This document shows positions 7,601 through 11,181 of a stretch of 11,181 nucleotides of DNA, piece after piece. Below the pieces are notes generated by a model, which did no database searches, was not told the origin of the DNA, and was given only the letters and a program-made list of their open reading frames with translations. The translations under genes and the position numbers were made by a program. Source of the DNA: Chromera velia (lineage: Eukaryota > Sar > Chromeraceae); NCBI GenBank assembly GCA_018398765.1, contig JAHBMJ010000194.1, positions 43,024-54,204 on the forward strand. Reading direction: 5' to 3'. Position 1 is the first letter of the stretch; each line of letters starts with the position of its first letter.

Positions 7601-7914
7601 GTAAAACAATTGTTGGATTAGAAGGAGCTGTGTCCTTTCGTCCTCTCATCTGTGTTTCAGAATATGTCTTCTTTCAACTTTAAACGTATCTTTTGCTTGA
7701 TGGCAGACCTCAGTCTTGCATCTTTCACACCTTTCTGTCATTTCTGTTTATTCTTCTGCCATCGCAATATTCAATCGACGTGCGAGCCTAGACTCACTTC
7801 TTTAGCCGATCTGTCTAAGAAAGCTTAAGTCTGTCTCTCAGTCTGCTTGCCTGCCTGGCTGGCTGTTTGTCTAAAAGAAGGTGAAAAAGAAGAGAGGAAG
7901 TGATCTATTGTACC
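7601..7914 (+). other. 3' flank of the P-domain gene, no gene seen
   Basis: T-rich downstream sequence with no open frame of note and no clear polyadenylation signal. CTTGCCTGCCTGGCTGGCTG at 7847-7866 begins the tetramer-rich zone that follows. Confidence 0.4.
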
Positions 7915-7937
7915 TGTCGGTCTGTCTGTCTGTCTGC

Positions 7938-7970
<33 letters not shown>

Positions 7971-8008
7971 AGTCAGTCAGTCAGTCAGTCAGTCAGTCAG
8001 TCAGTCAG
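7915..8008. repeat. (TCTG)n then (TCAG)n compound microsatellite
   Basis: About twelve TCTG-type units (a few TCTT or CCTG variants) switch near 7971 to about ten pure TCAG units. Open frames across it encode only cysteine/valine- or serine/glutamine-rich repeats and are not genes. Confidence 0.95.
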
Positions 8009-8215
8009 AAGAAAGAAAGAAACAGAAGAGAATGAAGCAGGAGAAAAAGGGAAAGAAAAGACGATATGGTCTGTCTGCCTGTCTGCACCCACACGCATAC
8101 ACGCAACCACACACACACTCACACGCATACGCATTCTTTCCATCGGGTCGGGGGGTCAAGAGATCCAACCAGAAGAGAGGGATTGTTGCTGCTGTTGATG
8201 CCATCGACTGAAAAT

Positions 8216-8265
8216 GGGAACCCCAGAAGAAGAAATGAAGATATGCAGGGAACCCCAGAAGAAGA
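8216..8265. repeat. 18-bp direct repeat GGGAACCCCAGAAGAAGA
   Basis: Exact copies at 8216-8233 and 8248-8265, a step of 32 bases, in purine-rich noncoding sequence. Confidence 0.9.
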
Positions 8266-8464
8266 GAGAATGCTGAACACAGACCTTGGAGTGAAGGACC
8301 ATAAGCGAAAGGAAATGAAGAGAAAGGAGGGCAAGAGCGTAAGCCTGCACTGGGCGAGGAAAGGCAACATAGCACGCTCAAGGCCTGGGCCTCCGGTACT
8401 CTTCCACTGAGAGAGCGCGCCAAGAGAAAAACAAAAAAAAACTGAAGAAAATGAAAGGAAGGTT

Positions 8465-8636
8465 CTGTCTGTCTGTCTGCCTGCCTGTCGGTCTGTCTGG
8501 TTGCTAAGACCGTTGCTTGCCATTGAAGTTGCCAAAATAAGACAGAAAAAAAACGGGAAAAAAATTGAGAAAGAGAAAAAAGAAAAACAAAAACAATATA
8601 GTCTGTCTGTATAGTCTGTCTGTATAGTCTGTCTGA
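8465..8636. repeat. TCTG arrays and TATAGTCTGTCTG triplet
   Basis: TCTG-rich run at 8465-8500, an A-rich stretch, then a TATAGTCTGTCTG unit about three times at 8598-8634. Same tetramer family as 7915-8008. The region 8010-8640 otherwise shows purine-rich low complexity and CA runs (8088-8130), with no supported gene. Confidence 0.85.
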
Positions 8637-8639
8637 CTT

Positions 8640-8936
8640 AATTTGTTGAAAAACCAGGTTATGAACAATCATTGTCATACATTGTTAAGTATAGTCAATC
8701 ATTTTTTTATATAGAATAGTATAGCATAGTGTAGAATTGTATCCACGCTAGTGGTCGGACTGTCGTCCACGTCTCTTAAAGTTGTTTCATTCATCAAGAA
8801 AACAGTGAAAACTAGCAAAAACGAGTACTAGAACGAGTAAAAACTGATTATTAAAACTTATAACACAAATAATTAGTTTAAATTAAGTATAACTTGAATA
8901 TATACATGTGTGTAACATAAAAAAAAAAAAAAAATC
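8640..8936. other. AT-rich island ending in an A16-17 tract
   Basis: AT-rich sequence with ATAG-like short repeats (8710-8740) and stops in all frames. It ends with a run of 16-17 A at about 8919-8935, after which composition turns GC-rich abruptly. A poly(A) tail of an old retroposed copy is one reading, but no target-site duplication or source gene was recognised. Confidence 0.45.
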
Positions 8937-9400
8937 TGTGTTGTAAGTGCCTTCCACTTCGCTTTCCGGGACTATGCCTTTCACTAAAAACTCGGCCCTG
9001 CGAAAGGCTGAATTTATGCTATGCATATGCCAGGTGTTCAAAACCCGGGCTTTTAATTTTTTCTGGGGGGGGGAGGATTCCGTGACAAATTTAAAGCTGC
9101 ATGTTTTTTTCCCACGGGGGGGGAGGTCCACTAGGGTCCACCGGGGTCCGCGGACCATATGTGCTAGGCCAGTATGGGTTAGCTGGCCGGCGTGTGTTAA
9201 TCGTGCACTCCTCATTTTTCTTACGTTCCGGTAGCTTTCCGGGGCCGTTTGTAAGCTTGCTTGTGTCAGATGTTGGTGAAGGGTCACCGACGTGAAGGGC
9301 CTAACACGTACGTATGGTCGAAATACCCATGGTGGTGGTAGGAGTCACTGTTGATGCTAAGCCACGACCCCGGTCTACAATATAAGTCCTCCAGGGTAGT
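8937..9400. other. GC-rich block without a recognised gene
   Basis: Contains G8-9 runs at 9065 and 9116, three close GGTCC-type repeats and a perfect 12-bp palindrome GGTCCGCGGACC at 9145-9156. The minus frame 9287-8883 is open, but its peptide shows no family motif. It is flanked on both sides by AT-rich islands, which could mean a composite insertion. No tRNA B box was seen. Confidence 0.35.
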
Positions 9401-10049
9401 TTTTTCTTTTAGAAAAAAATAATATATGGTAAACTAACTAAAATTTGCTGTAATTAGTATTAATCAGTATTAATTCACAGTTTCTTTATTTTTTTATTTT
9501 TCTATCTATGAAAGTCAGTTACAGGTAAAGCCCAGCTCTGTAAGTACATAGTTATTTTAAGAGTCACTCAAATAGATTGGTTTAGATCGGTTACTGTAGG
9601 GTCCCTAGCTAAGGTCCAAATAAAACGTTTTACTGCTCTTGTAATCTTGCTTACTGCATGCACAGCCGTTTTTGCTTGCTAACTCTCTTTAATGAGTCCC
9701 TTACAATTCTTAACAATTCTTCGTACCACGGCTTGGAACGCTGGAGCCAACATGCCATGCAACGAGATCACAAGCGTTGCAAATTGCCGCATCGACTCTT
9801 TGTACGGCTTCCCACACGCCCTCCTCTTTCCTTATGCCGTATGGGGCGTCCCACATATCGTCCCACACGGTGGTTCCGGCATGCCCTGGCCATGCACCTC
9901 GATCGCTCACGCATGTGCTGGCGCGGGGGCCACGGCTGATTCAATCTGATCGAACGAAAATTGCATCGGGGCTGTGCGGCCTCCGTCTCCGATCGATGTC
10001 TGTTGAATGCGGTTGAGTGAAAACGACTGGTGCACGATGGTGCATCCAC
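9401..10049 (+). other. AT-rich stretch and 5' flank of the YrhK-like gene
   Basis: 9401-9510 is AT-rich with ATTAGTATTAATCAGTATTA. After 9600 composition becomes balanced. CCGTCTCCGATCGATG near 9981 holds a GAGACG-type box on the other strand, about 65 bases before the ATG at 10050. ATGs occur earlier, but none opens a frame that joins the downstream exons. Probably promoter and 5' UTR. Confidence 0.35.
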
Positions 10050-11114
10050 ATGGCTGCCAGAGCTTGCCATGCAGACACAGCTCAGCTCCTTCATCTGCTC
10101 TATTTGGACCTTATTTACAGGTGCTCTGTGCTCTCTCGGCAGGAATCTCTCGAGCAGTTCTCCATTCGCCAGGTAAATATTTGACATGACATGTGCTGTA
10201 GCCGTCTCCTGATCTTCCACCGAGTAAAAATAATCTAATATTCTTTTATGCCTGGTTGCTAAAATCAAAGTAGCTCCAGCACCAGGACAGGCAACTTCAG
10301 AGCCCGTGACGCTTCTTCCTGCTCTTCTGTCCGTCTACCTGCCTGCCAAGAACATATTCCGGCCCATATTGCGAAATGACGCGGAAGGAACCTCTCTTGC
10401 AGGGAGAGAGCTCACACACTGGACACTCCAGTCTTCCAGGGCACTCTGTCTCCCAGGCCCACGGGCTTCTTCACAAAAGGTCCCCCCTCTGGTGGAGAAT
10501 TTTGCACTCGCTTGGGTTTACATGCGGAGGAACAACTTTCATTGCTGGGAGTGTCTGCTTCTTTTTTCCGAACTGGGTGGAGGGCGCATGGTGAGCCTGC
10601 ACCATTGTTTGTGCTCGTTTGTGTTTCCACTTTCCATCTTCCCCAGGAAGCTCATTGTTATACACTGCTCCTTTCTTCAGGGGCGCCTGTTGGGCCTGGA
10701 CATGTTTCTGGCTTTGCATGTGAGTTTAAGGCCCTAGGACCAAGCGTGAGTATGACAGAATGACAGCTGCACAAGACAGAGATGTGAGTGGACGGCCAAA
10801 GTTATTAACGAAATTTGTAGCCAACACTCCCGATGGTTTGACCTCTTAGAAACATTACATGCATGTTCATGTGGAGGCAGGACAGGAGGTATTCTCGTGT
10901 TTTGTTGTGGCATAAAGATGAGTTTTTTTGCGAATCTGCTTCTGTGTGTAGGTGGAGCGCGTTGCTGTACACAGTGGGGTCCCTCGGCTTTCTGCTCGTT
11001 GATGTAATGGAATTCTTCACTTTTACCGATTGCGTATTTCTTCGGACGAACATCCTCTGCAGGTCAGTGTGTGTTTCTTTCCAGGCGCTGCTGAGGACGC
11101 TCCTGTGTGTGTGT

Positions 11115-11163
<49 letters not shown>

Positions 11164-11181
11164 AGAGGGGGAGGGGGAGGG
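10050..11181 (+). CDS. multi-pass membrane protein, YrhK-like two-helix core, 5' part
   Basis: Four exons join in phase: 10050-10172, 10457-10590, 10681-10719 (39 nt) and 10952-11062, with introns GT-AG and phases 0, 2, 2. The ATG at 10050 (CCACATGGC) is the first in frame after a TGA at 10014-10016. Residues 1-41 are soluble and helical (QESLEQFSIRQ at the junction). A hydrophobic helix follows SPLWWRILHS at about 57-79 with TTFIAGSVCFFFP, then a short loop NWVEGAW, then a Trp/Cys-rich segment (86-99) and LLYTVGSLGFLLVDVMEFF (103-121). The paired GS-containing helices resemble the YrhK fold (inner-membrane, function unknown); this is a pattern match from memory. The end lies beyond the window: GTCAGT at 11063 is a likely donor, while read-through into the GA repeat is also open. 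Role unknown. Confidence 0.65.
11110..11181 (+). repeat. (GA)n microsatellite with G-rich end
   Basis: GA repeat passing into GAGGGAGGGAGAGGGGGAGG at the window edge. Runs of three to five G make a possible G-quadruplex on the plus strand. It probably lies in an intron of the YrhK-like gene. Confidence 0.9.

Noticed and set aside
7881-8678. ORFs on both strands across the TCTG/TCAG and CA arrays.
   Set aside because: They are translations of microsatellites without other content.
8883-9287. Minus-strand ORF of 134 codons in the GC-rich block.
   Set aside because: Ends in a Phe run from the A tract; no recognisable domain, splice pattern or start context.
9768-10268. Minus-strand ORF of 166 codons with a coding-like stretch (NIYLANGELLERFLPRE).
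   Set aside because: The attractive part is the antisense of the plus-strand first exon of the YrhK-like gene, whose exon joins, phases and start are better supported. The rest is Arg-rich and shapeless.
10306-10737. Plus-strand ORF of 143 codons overlapping the YrhK-like exons.
   Set aside because: It runs through two introns in a different frame; the hydrophobic helices appear only in the spliced frame.

Overview
The window looks like nuclear DNA of a protist with GT-AG introns, most likely a coccidian apicomplexan (Toxoplasma/Sarcocystis/Cystoisospora-type). The reasons are gene-sparse DNA of mixed GC with 0.2-0.6 kb introns, many TGCATGC boxes (an ApiAP2-type motif in apicomplexan promoters), scattered [A/T]GAGACG heptamers known from coccidian promoters, and long CA/TG, TCTG/TCAG and GA microsatellites. 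The assignment is an inference; no rRNA, tRNA or organellar marker was seen.

Layout: (1) about 236-3225, minus strand: a split WD40 gene. Six exons join with matching phases and follow the TCAB1/WRAP53/WDR79 family almost blade by blade. Its introns carry microsatellites, and one donor sits inside a (GGGT)n tract. (2) About 3230-4200: no gene; a cluster of GC-rich palindromes, direct and inverted repeats, then an AT-rich island. (3) About 4205-5800: a tandem satellite with a unit of about 701-708 bp, itself apparently made of four diverged sub-repeats (higher-order repeat). Its strand bias in purines creates long false minus-strand ORFs. (4) About 5900-6800: upstream region with TGCATGC boxes, a Z-DNA-prone tract and a possible small exon. 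(5) 6803-7600, plus: a 265-residue soluble protein built from the phosphorylation (P) domain of a P3A-type H+-ATPase that has lost the catalytic aspartate, most of the nucleotide-binding domain and all membrane helices, and that ends in a CaaX box (CAVM). (6) About 7600-10050: no recognised gene; tetranucleotide arrays, two AT-rich islands and a GC-rich centre. (7) 10050 to the right edge, plus: the 5' part of a multi-exon membrane protein with a two-helix, YrhK-like core; at least four exons join in phase.

The three genes show no common pathway; this is ordinary eukaryotic gene order rather than an operon. The most novel item is the catalytically dead, apparently lipid-anchored P-type ATPase relic protein. 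Second are the splice-site microsatellites and G-quadruplex in the TCAB1-like gene.
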